Origin: Alphaproteobacteria bacterium
GTDB taxonomy: Bacteria > Pseudomonadota > Alphaproteobacteria > Kiloniellales > DSM-21159
Length of the DNA stretch: 64,000 nucleotides
NCBI GenBank assembly: GCA_030433005.1
Contig: JAUILQ010000009.1
Span: 1 to 64,000, forward strand
Direction of reading: 5' to 3'
Shown here: one piece after another, positions 27,475 to 36,049 of the stretch
Numbering within the stretch: position 1 is the stretch's first letter
How the letters are laid out: every line of letters begins with the position of its first letter
The notes under the pieces: generated by a model
The model's database searches: none
Told to the model about the DNA's origin: nothing
Seen by the model: the letters and a program-made list of their open reading frames with translations, nothing else
Made by a program: the position numbers and the translations under genes

Positions 27475-27491
27475 CTTGAATTCCGCTCATG
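27475..27491 (+). promoter_or_regulatory. LysR-box candidate upstream of lysR
   Basis: CTTGAATTCCGCTCATG. The core TGAATTCCGCTCA fits the LTTR T-N11-A pattern with partial dyad symmetry (TGA..TCA). It lies 20 bp upstream of the lysR start. A nearly identical site (15 of 17 bases) occurs at the 3' end of lysR, upstream of the oxygenase gene. Duplication of this site on both sides of a LysR gene is good indirect evidence for an operator and autoregulation. Confidence 0.55.
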
Positions 27492-27511
27492 CCGGCCGCA
27501 GCCTGTCGGCG

Positions 27512-28408
27512 ATGCCCGAGCCGAAAGCCACCCTGCCGCCTTTCGCCGCGCTGCGCGCCTTCCGCGCCGCCGCGCTGAGCGGCCGCTTCCGGCTCGCGGC
27601 CGAGAGCCTGGGCCTCACAGAGTCGGCGGTCAGCCATCAGGTGCGGCGGCTCGAGGGCTTCCTGCGCGTGCAGCTGTTCGAGCGCGCCGGTGCCGGTGTC
27701 CGGTTGACCGCGGCGGGCCGGCGTTATCTGGAGGAGATCGATCCCGCGCTGAGCCGCATCGAAAGCGCTACCGAGGCGCTGCTGCATCCGCGCGGCCGCG
27801 GCGTCGTGCGCCTGACGCTGCCGCCGTCACTGGCGGCGAGCTGGCTGATCCCCCGGCTCGGCGAGTTCGAGCGGGCCGAGCCCGACATCGACCTCCAGCT
27901 CGTCGCCACGACGCGCGTGCTCGACCTGCGCCGCGACCAGGTCGACCTGGCGATCCGCCACGGCAAGGGCAGCTGGCCGGGGGTGGAGGCGAGCTTCCTG
28001 CTGGCTGAGGCGGCGCTGCCGGTCGCCGCGCCCGGCTACCTGACGCCGGGGCCGGACGAGCCGCCGGCCGAGGCGCTGCGCCGGGCCCGGCTGATCGTTA
28101 ATGCCCTGTCGCCGGCGGAGTGGGAGGAGTGGGCGCGGGCGCGGGGCCTGGAGCCGCCGGACCTCAGCGGGGCGATCCAGCTGGAGGGTGCGGAACAGGT
28201 GCTGCACGTAGCCGAGGGCGGCCACGGCCTGGCGATCGGCCGGCGCCCGGTGGTCGACCATCGCCTGGTGCGCGGCTCGCTGGTCGCGCCCTTCGGCGCC
28301 GGCGACCCGACCGGTGCGGCGCACTACCTCTGCCGGCCCGCCGGCGAGCCGCCGACGGCCTCGGCGCGGCGCGTCGCCCGCTGGCTCGAGCAACTCGCCA
28401 AGACTTGA
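27512..28408 (+). CDS. LysR-family transcriptional regulator, GcvA-like
   Basis: A 298-aa LTTR. The winged helix-turn-helix covers residues 8-65, with FRAAALSGRFRLAAESLGLTESAVSHQVRRLE as the HTH (split over 18-49) and LFERAGAGVRLTAAGRRYL as the wing; this is close to the GcvA/AmpR subgroup. Residues about 90-295 form the two-lobed effector domain. The start ATG 27512 gives a standard N-terminus. The stop codon overlaps a second copy of the operator-like motif found in its own leader, and the next gene, a CmcJ-type oxygenase, is co-directional 97 bp downstream, so it is the likely target. Confidence 0.92.
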   Translation: MPEPKATLPPFAALRAFRAAALSGRFRLAAESLGLTESAVSHQVRRLEGFLRVQLFERAGAGVRLTAAGRRYLEEIDPALSRIESATEALLHPRGRGVVRLTLPPSLAASWLIPRLGEFERAEPDIDLQLVATTRVLDLRRDQVDLAIRHGKGSWPGVEASFLLAEAALPVAAPGYLTPGPDEPPAEALRRARLIVNALSPAEWEEWARARGLEPPDLSGAIQLEGAEQVLHVAEGGHGLAIGRRPVVDHRLVRGSLVAPFGAGDPTGAAHYLCRPAGEPPTASARRVARWLEQLAKT

Positions 28409-28420
28409 ATTCTGTTCATG
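28404..28420 (+). promoter_or_regulatory. LysR-box candidate upstream of the CmcJ-like gene
   Basis: CTTGAATTCTGTTCATG overlapping the lysR stop codon. The core TGAATTCTGTTCA is T-N11-A with a TGAA..TTCA dyad. It matches the site at 27475-27491 at 15 of 17 positions; both differences are C/T changes. It lies 84 bp upstream of the oxygenase ATG, a normal distance for LTTR activation. Confidence 0.55.
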
Positions 28421-28504
28421 TCGTCGTGAAGCGATGTCGTTGGTGCGGGTGCCTCGGCGCGCCCAGCTTTCCGGGTAACGCCAACCCCTGTTCGGAGAGC
28501 TGCC

Positions 28505-29401
28505 ATGACTTCGCTCGCCCCGCTGCCCGCCGTCGCCGACGGCGACCGCGTCCTCCCGAACGCGCTGCTGAGCCGCGCCGTCGGCGACACCGAGGCCGAC
28601 CTGACCTACCTGACGCCCGGGCCCGGCAAGCCGGTGATCCACAGCTCCGCCTACACCGGAGGGGCGCCGCGCTACCTGTTCGAGACCGAGCGCCACGCCG
28701 TGCCCCTGCGCGACCTGCGGCCGCTCGCCTACGGCCTGTCGCTCGACCGCGAGGGCTTCCGGCTGGTGCGCCGCGCAACGGCGGTCGAGGACCTCTACGA
28801 CGACTCGGCGGTCGAGGCCCGCTACCTGCCCGAGATCGAGAGCCTGATCCGGCGCGAGACCGGGGCCTCGCGGGTGGTCGCCTTCGACGTGACGCGCCGC
28901 TCGGACGACGGCCGGGGCGCTGCCAACCGGGACGGGCTGCGCGGGCCGGCCAGCCGGATCCACGTCGACTACACGCGCGACAGCGGGCCGAAGCGCGCCC
29001 GCGACGTGCTCGGCGACCGCGAGGTCGATCGCCTGCTGGCTGCCGGCGGGCGCATCGTCCAGCTCAATGCCTGGCGGCCGATCCGCGGCCCGGTGCTGCG
29101 CTCGCCGCTGGCCCTGGCAGATGCCTCGAGCGTGCAGGCCGCCGACCTGGTGGCCACCGACCAGCTGTTTCCCGACCGGGTCGGCGAGATCTATCATCTG
29201 GCCTACGCGCCCACCCAGCGCTGGTACTACGCGCCGGAGATGACGCGCGACGAGCTGCTGCTGATCAAGGGCTGGGACAGCCGGGACGACGGGCGCGCCC
29301 GCTTCACGCCGCACAGCGCCGTCGCGCTCGCCGAGGCCCCCGCCGACGCCCCGCCGCGGGAATCGATCGAGGTGCGCACCTTCGCCCTTATCGACGGTTG
29401 A
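28505..29401 (+). CDS. CmcJ/AsaB-family hydroxylase/methoxylase-like protein
   Basis: A 298-aa protein of the CmcJ/NvfI family (also called AsaB/CTB9-type), which includes cephamycin 7-alpha-methoxylation component CmcJ and fungal gibberellin-desaturase-like proteins. Family motifs seen are SRIHVDYTRDSGP, LNAWRPIRGPVLRSPLALADASSV, IYHLAYAPTQRWYYAPEMTRDE and LLIKGWDSRDDGRARFTPHSA. The His-x-Asp and distal His positions resemble a 2-oxoglutarate/Fe(II) oxygenase site. No biosynthetic cluster surrounds it; the only apparent partner is the upstream LysR gene. Substrate unknown. CGGAGAG lies upstream of the ATG. Confidence 0.82.
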   Translation: MTSLAPLPAVADGDRVLPNALLSRAVGDTEADLTYLTPGPGKPVIHSSAYTGGAPRYLFETERHAVPLRDLRPLAYGLSLDREGFRLVRRATAVEDLYDDSAVEARYLPEIESLIRRETGASRVVAFDVTRRSDDGRGAANRDGLRGPASRIHVDYTRDSGPKRARDVLGDREVDRLLAAGGRIVQLNAWRPIRGPVLRSPLALADASSVQAADLVATDQLFPDRVGEIYHLAYAPTQRWYYAPEMTRDELLLIKGWDSRDDGRARFTPHSAVALAEAPADAPPRESIEVRTFALIDG

Positions 29402-29589
29402 TCTGCCGGGCCCGGCCTGGCCTTGCCCCGCGGGCCGCGCGAGCGACCCCGATCCAAGGATGGACGGGCGACGGCGGGCGGCTGCCCAGCACCCGCGCCA
29501 CACGGTAAGGTCGCAGGGCGTTAAGAGAATCGAAGGAAGAGCGGGACCAGCATTCGGACGCATACCAACTAACCAAGGAGCGCGTCCGG

Positions 29590-31287
29590 ATGCTCGCCCG
29601 CCTCTCGATTCTGCAGAAGGTCCTCTGCCTGATCCTGCTGGTGTCCTCGACCAGCGTCGTCGTGAGCGCGGTCGGCTACGATGGGCTGATGCGCCTCGCC
29701 CATTCGACCGAGGAGGTCGAGGTCGCCGGCGAGGAGATGCGCGACGCCGAGCGGATGAACGCCGCGGCGATCGCCCTGAACCGGATCGAGTATCACCTCG
29801 CGGCCTTCCCGAAGGCGGCCGAGCGGCTCGCTCCCGAGGTCGAGGCGCTGCTCGCCGAGATGGACGGCGAACTGAGCTACCTGCGCGACCACGCCGGGCC
29901 GGCCCTGGCGCCGACCGTCGCGGAAATCGCCTCGAAGTACGCCGTCTACCGGGAGCATCTCCGCGATACCTTGGCCACCGCGGCGGCGACGGCCGACGAG
30001 ATCGAGATCGGCGAGGCCCAGGCCGCCATCCTGCATCTCGTCGAGGAGCACGAAGCCGAGGTCGCGTCGCTGCACGACTCGCTGTCGGCCTTCTCGCGGC
30101 TCGCCGGCGAGCACGGCCTGGCGGTGACGCGCGATGCGGAGCGGCTGGCCGAGCGCACCAGCCTGACCCTGGTCGTGGTCGCGGCGCTCGGCACGCTGTT
30201 CGGCATCGCGCTCGGATTCCTGCTCGCCAAATTCGGCCTGATCGATCCCGTCACCCGCATCACCCGCAGCCTGCGGGTGCTGGCCGACGGCGACCTGGAG
30301 ACCGCGATCCCCGACACCGCGCGTCGGGACGAGGTCGGCGAGATCGCGCGCACCACCTTGACGTTCCAGCAGAACCTCAGGCGCACGCGGGAACTGGAGG
30401 CGGAAGCATCCCAGCAGGAGCAGCGCGCCGCCGAGCAGCGGCGCCGCGACATGCTGGCGCTCGCCGAGCGCTTCGACAGCCAGGTCGGCGCATCGCTGGC
30501 GGTCGTCGCCCGCTCGGCCGGCGAGCTCCAGAACGCGGCCTCCCAGCTCTCCTCCGCGGTCGAGGAGACCGGCGCGCAGTCGGAGACCGTGGCCGCCGCC
30601 GCGGAGCAGGCCAGCGCCAACGTGCGCACCGTCGCCTCCGCCGCCGAGGAGCTTTCGGCCAGCATCTCCGAGGTCAGCGCCCAGGTCTCCGGCGCCGCCC
30701 GCCAGTCGCAGTCGGCCTCGCGCAGCGCCCGAACGACCCAGGAAGAGATCAACGCGCTCGGCCGCGCCATCGAGCTGGTCGAGAGCGTCATCGCCGGCAT
30801 CAACGACGTCGCCGAGCAGACCAACCTGCTGGCGCTCAACGCGACGATCGAGGCGGCGCGCGCCGGCGAGGCCGGCAAGGGCTTCGCCGTGGTGGCGACG
30901 GAGGTCAAGGCGCTGGCCAACCAGACGAAGTTGATGACCGACGAGGTGCAGTCGAAGGTCGACGGCGTGCGCCAGTCCTCGGCCAACGCGATCACCGCCA
31001 TGCGCAGCATCATCGACCAGGTCGGCGCAATCGACGAGGCGACCTCGGCGATGGCGGCGGCCGTCGAGGAGCAGTCGGTGGCGACCGACGACATCAGCCG
31101 CAACGCGGCCGAGGCCGCCAGCGGCACCACCGAGGTTTCCTCGAACATCGCCGGCGTCGGCGCCGCCGCGGAGCAGACTCGCCGCGCGACCCACGTGGTC
31201 AGCGCCTCGGCCGACGCCCTGGCCGAGCAGTCGCGCAGCCTGCAGCAGGCCGTCGCGGGCTTCCTCGCGGAGGTGCGCGCGGCCTGA
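29590..31287 (+). CDS. Methyl-accepting chemotaxis protein
   Basis: A 565-aa transmembrane chemoreceptor. TM1 is residues 7-28, a helical periplasmic sensing domain spans about 30-190, TM2 is about 192-215, and HAMP follows to 270. The cytoplasmic signalling hairpin tip [20 protein letters not shown] begins near residue 404 and continues through [19 protein letters not shown], which binds CheA and CheW. The periplasmic domain is a four-helix-bundle type without a recognisable ligand motif. It is a monocistronic chemoreceptor far from any che operon in the window. AAGGAG precedes the ATG. Confidence 0.93.
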   Translation: MLARLSILQKVLCLILLVSSTSVVVSAVGYDGLMRLAHSTEEVEVAGEEMRDAERMNAAAIALNRIEYHLAAFPKAAERLAPEVEALLAEMDGELSYLRDHAGPALAPTVAEIASKYAVYREHLRDTLATAAATADEIEIGEAQAAILHLVEEHEAEVASLHDSLSAFSRLAGEHGLAVTRDAERLAERTSLTLVVVAALGTLFGIALGFLLAKFGLIDPVTRITRSLRVLADGDLETAIPDTARRDEVGEIARTTLTFQQNLRRTRELEAEASQQEQRAAEQRRRDMLALAERFDSQVGASLAVVARSAGELQNAASQLSSAVEETGAQSETVAAAAEQASANVRTVASAAEELSASISEVSAQVSGAARQSQSASRSARTTQEEINALGRAIELVESVIAGINDVAEQTNLLALNATIEAARAGEAGKGFAVVATEVKALANQTKLMTDEVQSKVDGVRQSSANAITAMRSIIDQVGAIDEATSAMAAAVEEQSVATDDISRNAAEAASGTTEVSSNIAGVGAAAEQTRRATHVVSASADALAEQSRSLQQAVAGFLAEVRAA

Positions 31288-31400
31288 GGCGCCGCGCATC
31301 GCCGGCGCCGCGTCGCCGGTCCTGTTCCGCGGCCCGCGCCGCGGGCTAAGCTGCGACCGGCGTCGGCCGGGAGCGGCCGCAGCGACAGGACAGGGCGAGG

Positions 31401-32123
31401 ATGGTGGGTTTCACGGCTGGGCCGGCCGCGGGTCGGCTGCTCGATCGGCTCCTGCGCTGGGGAACGCCGGCGCTGCTCGCCGCTGCGCTCGGATTCGCCG
31501 TGTGGCTGCTCGTCGATTCGCTGAGTCGGCCGCGGACACTGGCGGGCCCCGGCCTGATCGAGGAGCGACGCGACCTGGGCGGGCCGTTCCGGCTGACCGA
31601 CCAGCACGGCCGGACGGTCACCGAAGCCGATTTCTCGGACGGCCTGACGCTGCTCTACTTCGGATACAGCTTCTGTCCCGACCTCTGTCCCACGGCCCTG
31701 CAGTCGATGGCCGACGCCCGGGCCGAGCTCGCCGAGCCGTGGCACGTGCGGCCGGTCTTCGTCAGCCTCGATCCGGCGCGCGACACGCCGGCGCGCCTGG
31801 CCGACTACCTGGCCGCCTTCGGGCCCGACTTCGTCGGCCTGAGCGGCCCGAAGGCGGAGCTCGACCGCCTGACCCGGCGCTTCGGGGTGGTCTACCAGCT
31901 GCGCACCGACATCGATCCCGAGTACTACCCGGTCGACCACTCATCGCGGCTCTACCTGATGGACGGCAACTGGCGAGCGGTCGCGGTGCTCGACGACGAC
32001 GCGGACCCCGCGGAGCTGGCCGCCGCCCTGCGCCGGGCGCTCGCCGAATCCGGGGACGCGGGGCAGCCGGGAAGCGGCGGCCAGGTGCGCCGCGCCGCCC
32101 GCCCGACAGGAGCGGTTCAGTAG
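31401..32123 (+). CDS. SCO1/SenC family copper chaperone
   Basis: Membrane-anchored periplasmic thioredoxin-fold protein, 240 aa, that delivers copper to the CuA site of cytochrome c oxidase. TM anchor is at residues 20-42. The copper-binding FGYSFCPDLCPTAL carries the CxxxC pair and the third ligand His is in YPVDHSSRLYL. The C-terminal 30 residues are a low-complexity extension. A roughly 14.5-bp repeat overlaps its stop codon. No cox genes are adjacent. Confidence 0.93.
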   Translation: MVGFTAGPAAGRLLDRLLRWGTPALLAAALGFAVWLLVDSLSRPRTLAGPGLIEERRDLGGPFRLTDQHGRTVTEADFSDGLTLLYFGYSFCPDLCPTALQSMADARAELAEPWHVRPVFVSLDPARDTPARLADYLAAFGPDFVGLSGPKAELDRLTRRFGVVYQLRTDIDPEYYPVDHSSRLYLMDGNWRAVAVLDDDADPAELAAALRRALAESGDAGQPGSGGQVRRAARPTGAVQ

Positions 32124-32168
32124 GGGGCGCTCAGTAGGGGGGCGCTCAGCCGGTCTCGCTCAGTAGGT
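32116..32168. repeat. Short direct repeats around CTCAGTAGG
   Basis: Four copies of CAGTAG or CAG-initiated units occur at 32118, 32132, 32147 and 32161, with 14-15 bp spacing (consensus CTCAGTAGGGGGCG). They span the stop codons of the SCO gene and the convergent small membrane protein. This is probably a local slippage product; no function is evident. Confidence 0.5.
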
Positions 32169-32366
32169 CCACTGGCAGGCGGCGGCCATGCCGGCCATTG
32201 CTTCGTAGAGCGCCGTGTAGCCGGCCTCGTAGACGCCCCGGGCCTCGGCGGAGACGAGGCCGGCGAGCAGCAGCAGCAGGCAGAGCCCGAACAGCCCCGC
32301 CGAGGCCAGGATGACCGGATCGCGCGGCTTGCCCCTCTGCGCCTGGAGACCGTCGAAAGGCTTCAT
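32160..32366 (-). CDS. Small hypothetical membrane protein, 68 aa
   Basis: Not recognised. One hydrophobic helix (residues about 18-40, PVILASAGLFGLCLLLLLAG) follows a short basic N-terminus and precedes a C-terminal part with aromatic residues ending in CQWTY. Start ATG 32366 gives a normal N-terminus; an upstream ATG would add 12 arginine-rich residues. It is convergent with the SCO gene and divergent from the DUF1007 gene. Confidence 0.5.
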   Translation of the reverse strand: MKPFDGLQAQRGKPRDPVILASAGLFGLCLLLLLAGLVSAEARGVYEAGYTALYEAMAGMAAACQWTY

Positions 32367-32503
32367 CCGCGCAGTATCGCGCCGGCGCCGGGCGGCGGGC
32401 AAGCGGCCGGCGTCGCGGCGGCCGTTCGGCGCGACTCGCGACCAGGAGTCACGCTCTCCGGCACCGGCTGGGCGTGGTCGGCGGCGCAGGCTAGGATGAG
32501 GCC

Positions 32504-33190
32504 ATGAAGCGAGAGAACCAGCGAGTCGGAGGCGGGACCGGCCCGGCGGTCCGCAGCGCGGCCTTGGCGGCGCTCGCCCTGTTTGCCGCCGGACCGGCCG
32601 CGGCGCATCCCCATGCCTGGATCGACCTGCGCGTCGAGGTCCAGTTCGATGCCGAGGGCGCCGTCACGGCGCTGCGCCAGACCTGGCTGTTCGATCCCTA
32701 CTACACCGCCTTCACGGTCGAGGGGATGGACGGCGACGGCGACGGTCGCCCGGATGCCGAGGCGCTGCGGGCCCTGCTGCAGGAGAATCTCTCGAACCTC
32801 GACGAGTACCGCTACTTCACCGAGGCCTTCGACGGGCAGGCCGCGGTCGCCTTCGGTGCCCCGGAGGGCGCGGTCAGCGGGATGCGCGGCCAGCGCCTGG
32901 AGATGAGCTTCGTGCTGCCGCTCGCAGAGCCGGTCTCGGCGACGGGGGCTGGGTTCCGCTACCGCATCTACGATCCGACCTACTACATCGAGATGCTCCA
33001 TGCCGAGGACGGTCCGGCGATCCGGCTGCACGAGGCGCCGGATGCCTGCGGCTTCCGGATCGAAGGGCCGGATCCCGACCCGGAAGCGGTGTCGCTGGCG
33101 GCCTCGGCCGACAGCTCGCAGCGCACGGTACCGGGAGGCGAGGGGATCGGCGCCCTGTTCGCCGAGACCGTGGTCGTGAGCTGCGAATGA
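32504..33190 (+). CDS. DUF1007 family periplasmic protein
   Basis: A 228-aa secreted protein with a signal peptide ending near AAGPAAA (residue 35). The mature start HPHAWIDLRVEVQFD is the DUF1007 hallmark, and two His there could bind metal. FDPYYTAFTVEGMDGDGDGRPD includes an EF-hand-like DGDGDG. YRIYDPTYYIEM is also conserved. DUF1007 genes usually adjoin NicO/RcnA nickel-cobalt transporters, as here, where the stop overlaps the transporter start. Probably a periplasmic metal-binding partner of that transporter; direction of transport is inferred, not shown. Confidence 0.85.
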   Translation: MKRENQRVGGGTGPAVRSAALAALALFAAGPAAAHPHAWIDLRVEVQFDAEGAVTALRQTWLFDPYYTAFTVEGMDGDGDGRPDAEALRALLQENLSNLDEYRYFTEAFDGQAAVAFGAPEGAVSGMRGQRLEMSFVLPLAEPVSATGAGFRYRIYDPTYYIEMLHAEDGPAIRLHEAPDACGFRIEGPDPDPEAVSLAASADSSQRTVPGGEGIGALFAETVVVSCE

Positions 33191-34323
33191 TGCCGGAGCG
33201 GGACGGGCCGGCGGCAGCCTCGGCGACGGCGCCCGCGGCGGGGTCCGGCAGCGGCGGGCCCGGCGCGCTGGTCGTCCCCCTGCTCTTCGTGGCCGTGCTG
33301 GCTGGTGCCGCCCTCGGCGGGCTGTGGCTGGCCGGCGCGCTGTCCGCCGAAGGCGTCCGGACGCCGGTCGGGGAGATCGGCGCCTGGGACCGCCTGGTCG
33401 CCTGGATCCTGGCACAGCAGGCCGGGTTCCACCGGACGCTGACCGGCGAGCTCGAGGGCCTGCAGGGCGAGCGCGGGGCGACGGCGGTTCTCGCTGCAGG
33501 CGCGCTGGTCGCCGCCAGCTTTCTCTACGGCGTCTTCCATGCGGCCGGCCCCGGTCACGGCAAGGCGGTGATCGCGACCTACCTGCTGACGCAGCGCCAG
33601 GAGGTCCGTCGCGGCGTCGCGCTGGCGGCCGCCTCCTCCTTCTGCCAGGGCGCGGTCGCCCTGGTGCTGGTCTACGGACTGGTCGGCATCGCCGGCTGGC
33701 TGCCGCGCGAGACCGGCCAGGCCGTGGCCTGGAGCGAACGGCTGAGCTTCCTGCTGGTCGGCGGCGTCGGTCTGCTGCTGATGCTGCGCGCCGCCTCGGG
33801 CCTGTGGCGGCTGCGCCGCGGCCCCGCCGAGGCCGGAACCTGCGACTCCCACCATCATCATCATCGCCATCGTCACCACTCTCATCATCATGCCGACGAC
33901 GCAGGGGCGCACGACGACTGCGGGCATCTGCCTTCGGCGACGCAGCTCGCCGCCGCCCGGGACTGGCGCGCCGACCTGGGCATCGTGCTGTCGATCGGGC
34001 TGCGCCCCTGCAGCGGCGCGATCGTGGTGCTCGTCTTCGCGCGCGCCGTCGGTCTCGCCTGGGCCGGCGTCGCCTCGGTGTTCGCGGTCTCCCTCGGCAC
34101 GGCGGTCGCGGTCTCGCTGCTCGCGTGGTTGGTCGTGCACGCCCGGCGGAGCGCGGTCGCCTTGGCCGAAAGCTCGGAGCGCCTGGGTCGCGGCGGCCTG
34201 GGACGCGCCGCCCGCGTCGCGGGACTCGCCGCCGGCCTGGCCGGCGGGCTGGTGATTCTGGCGCTCGGCGCGTCGCTGCTCTCGGCCTCCTTCGCCCCGG
34301 TCCACCCGCTCGGACTGGGCTGA
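33187..34323 (+). CDS. NicO-family nickel/cobalt transporter (RcnA-like)
   Basis: A 378-aa inner-membrane protein with six or more helices. Two signature motifs of the NiCoT/RcnA family appear: HAAGPGHGKAVIATYLL and GLRPCSGAIVVLVFARAVGL. Between them is a metal-binding loop, residues about 219-247, with HHHHHRHRHHSHHH and two flanking Cys. RcnA members export Ni/Co, but family members linked to DUF1007 have also been proposed to handle zinc or nickel in other ways, so the direction is uncertain. ATGA overlap with the DUF1007 gene. Confidence 0.9.
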   Translation: MMPERDGPAAASATAPAAGSGSGGPGALVVPLLFVAVLAGAALGGLWLAGALSAEGVRTPVGEIGAWDRLVAWILAQQAGFHRTLTGELEGLQGERGATAVLAAGALVAASFLYGVFHAAGPGHGKAVIATYLLTQRQEVRRGVALAAASSFCQGAVALVLVYGLVGIAGWLPRETGQAVAWSERLSFLLVGGVGLLLMLRAASGLWRLRRGPAEAGTCDSHHHHHRHRHHSHHHADDAGAHDDCGHLPSATQLAAARDWRADLGIVLSIGLRPCSGAIVVLVFARAVGLAWAGVASVFAVSLGTAVAVSLLAWLVVHARRSAVALAESSERLGRGGLGRAARVAGLAAGLAGGLVILALGASLLSASFAPVHPLGLG

Positions 34324-34364
34324 GCCGGCGGCCGTCGTGGCTCATCGAGCGCCGGAACCGCCGT

Positions 34365-34841
34365 TCAGTCGCTGAAGTGGATCTCGACGGCGTCGGGGCG
34401 GAAGGGCAGGCCGGCGCCGAGCGTCTCCGGCGGCAGCGGGTCGACGCCGCCGGGCAGATAGATCTCGAGGCAGAGGTGGCCGGCCACGCTCGACAGCCGC
34501 TTGTCGCCGGCCTTCGGCAGCGGCACGCGGTTGTGCAGGCACCAGCGGATCATCGCGGCGCCGATCTCGGCGGCGCTCAGCGTCCAGTCGAGCGGCTCGC
34601 CGTCGCCGGACTCGTGGTCTGCGGGACCGCAGAGCCCGGAGAAGCCGGTCCCTCGATCGCCGCCGGCATCGACGGCCTGCGGCGCGTCGACCAGCAGGGT
34701 CACCTCGTCGTGCAGCTTGACGCCGACGATGGTGCCCTCGGGCAGGGCGTAGCACGACAGGCCGCTGCTGAACTGCGCGGCGTCGAGGGCCTGGCGCAGC
34801 ACCGGCATGGGAAAGACGATCTGACGGAACTCGGTGACCAT
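34365..34841 (-). CDS. Hypothetical protein, 158 aa
   Basis: Not recognised. Soluble, with no signal or membrane segment. Start is taken at ATG 34841 (MVTEFRQIVFPMPVLRQ); an upstream in-frame extension is arginine-rich and unlikely. The segment YALPEGTIVGVKLHDEVTLLVDAP looks beta-rich and CLEIYLPGGVDPLPPETL follows. It is convergent with the NicO transporter across 41 bp. Confidence 0.6.
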   Translation of the reverse strand: MVTEFRQIVFPMPVLRQALDAAQFSSGLSCYALPEGTIVGVKLHDEVTLLVDAPQAVDAGGDRGTGFSGLCGPADHESGDGEPLDWTLSAAEIGAAMIRWCLHNRVPLPKAGDKRLSSVAGHLCLEIYLPGGVDPLPPETLGAGLPFRPDAVEIHFSD

Positions 34842-35010
34842 CGCGGCATCCTGGCAGCAGAAGGTACCGAGTTTGTTAACGGCCGCGTGTCGCCGCCCGA
34901 CGCGGCGCCCGGGGAAGGCAATGGGCCGCAGGACGCCGCGCGGGGCGCCACGGCCTGAAACGTCCGCCCCTGACTGTCGTTTCCCTACGTACAGCCAAGG
35001 AGGACAAGCC

Positions 35011-35325
35011 ATGAAGACGACGAGCTTCCGAGACCTTTGCCTGGTCGTGCTGTTCGGCGCCGGCGCGCTGGCGCTGCCGGCCGCGGTCCAGGGGGCGGGC
35101 GAGCAGGGCGCCGAATCGACCGAGGCTGTCAGGGAATGCCTGGTCGAGACCGATCACGTCGCCCAGGACATCACGCAGCTCTATGGTGCCGACCCGGCCG
35201 AGACGGGCTTCGCCGAGATCTTCGAGGCAGCCGAAACGGCCTGTCGCGACGGGCGCATCGACGATGCCGAGGACCGCTTGGCCATCATCAAGCCGGCCCT
35301 GGTGCGCACCGAAATCCTGCGCTAG
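35011..35325 (+). CDS. Small secreted hypothetical protein, 104 aa
   Basis: Not recognised by family. A clear Sec signal peptide, MKTTSFRDLCLVVLFGAGAL with a cleavage site near VQGAGEQ, precedes an acidic mature domain with two Cys (in RECLVET and TACRDGRI), which could form a disulfide. AAGGAGGA gives a strong ribosome-binding site at the ATG. The helical pattern DITQLYGADPAETGFAEIFEAAE suggests a small alpha-helical periplasmic protein. Confidence 0.7.
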   Translation: MKTTSFRDLCLVVLFGAGALALPAAVQGAGEQGAESTEAVRECLVETDHVAQDITQLYGADPAETGFAEIFEAAETACRDGRIDDAEDRLAIIKPALVRTEILR

Positions 35326-35382
35326 CCGCCGGCCCGCCGGGACCTGGCGGCCGCCGCCTCGGGAGGCTGGGGTGGGCCTCCT

Positions 35383-35718
35383 TCAGGGCCGGGTGGCGGC
35401 GTCGCCGGGCTCTTCCCGTTCCGGCTCGCCGGCCCCTTCGTCGGCTCCGTCGAGGGCCCGTTGGGAGCGGGCAGCCGAGTCGCGGCGGAACGCCGTCTGA
35501 TCGCGGGCCGCCTCGTCCGCGCCCGAGCGGTCGGAATGGAAGAGCAGGCCCATCAGCAGCCCGGCCAGACCGAGCGAGAGGACGCAGCCGAGCCCCAGCG
35601 CGATCCAGCCGTGCCAGCTCAAGTCCGCCGTGGACAAGCGGCTCCAGGAGGCGGCGAAGAAGGCCAGCAACAGCCCGTAGACGAGCAGCGCCGGCGCCGA
35701 GAGCAGGCGTCGTTTCAT
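35383..35718 (-). CDS. Small hypothetical membrane protein, 111 aa
   Basis: Not recognised. Two hydrophobic helices are predicted (residues 6-27 and 39-63), with a charged C-terminal tail of about 45 residues rich in Asp, Glu and Arg, probably cytoplasmic. Start ATG 35718; 25 upstream in-frame codons lack conservation-like features. It diverges from the tRNA-Leu genes. Confidence 0.55.
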   Translation of the reverse strand: MKRRLLSAPALLVYGLLLAFFAASWSRLSTADLSWHGWIALGLGCVLSLGLAGLLMGLLFHSDRSGADEAARDQTAFRRDSAARSQRALDGADEGAGEPEREEPGDAATRP

Positions 35719-35802
35719 GGCTGCAATATGAGGGTTCGGGCCGGCCTCTCCAAGCCGGCGCAAGGGCCCGGCAAAAAACCTGCAGCAGGGCAAAGACTGC
35801 CC

Positions 35803-35831
35803 TTGTCTTTCCGCGATGCCGCCGCTAGATA
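35803..35831 (+). promoter_or_regulatory. Sigma70-like promoter for the tRNA-Leu genes
   Basis: TTGTCT (35803-35808) and TAGATA (35826-35831) are separated by 17 bp, and start would fall about 30 bp before tRNA-Leu(GAG). Each hexamer is only a partial consensus match (4/6 and 3/6), so the call rests mostly on spacing and position. Confidence 0.4.
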
Positions 35832-35866
35832 GTGCGGCCTATCGCGCCGGGACGGCTCGGCCCTGA

Positions 35867-35953
35867 GCGGCTGTGGCGGAACTGGTAGACGCGCAGCGTT
35901 GAGGGCGCTGTGGGGGAGACCCCGTGGAGGTTCAAGTCCTCTCAGCCGCACCA
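35867..35953 (+). tRNA. tRNA-Leu (GAG)
   Basis: An 87-nt cloverleaf including the encoded CCA. Acceptor stem GCGGCTG/CAGCCGC with discriminator A. Anticodon stem CAGCG/CGCTG around the loop TTGAGGG, anticodon GAG at 35901-35903. The long variable arm GGGGGAGACCCC marks a class II tRNA. T-arm GGTTCAAGTCC. Reads CUC and CUU codons. Confidence 0.97.
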
Positions 35954-36049
35954 CCTCCCGTCCTTCGACGGGAAGCGGGCGGGCTGGCAGGCGGGCATCC
36001 GGCGCGATGGACGGCCTTCGGGCCGACGGAAAAAGGGTGGTGCGTGTCT

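Noticed and set aside
32116..32168. 14-15 bp repeats as a CRISPR array
   Set aside because: Units are too short and adjacent, with no spacers and no cas genes in the window.
36012..36025. CGGCC-TTCG-GGCCG hairpin between the tRNA genes as a terminator
   Set aside because: No T-run follows on the plus strand (it is followed by ACGGAAAAA), and terminating here would separate the second tRNA from the likely shared promoter.
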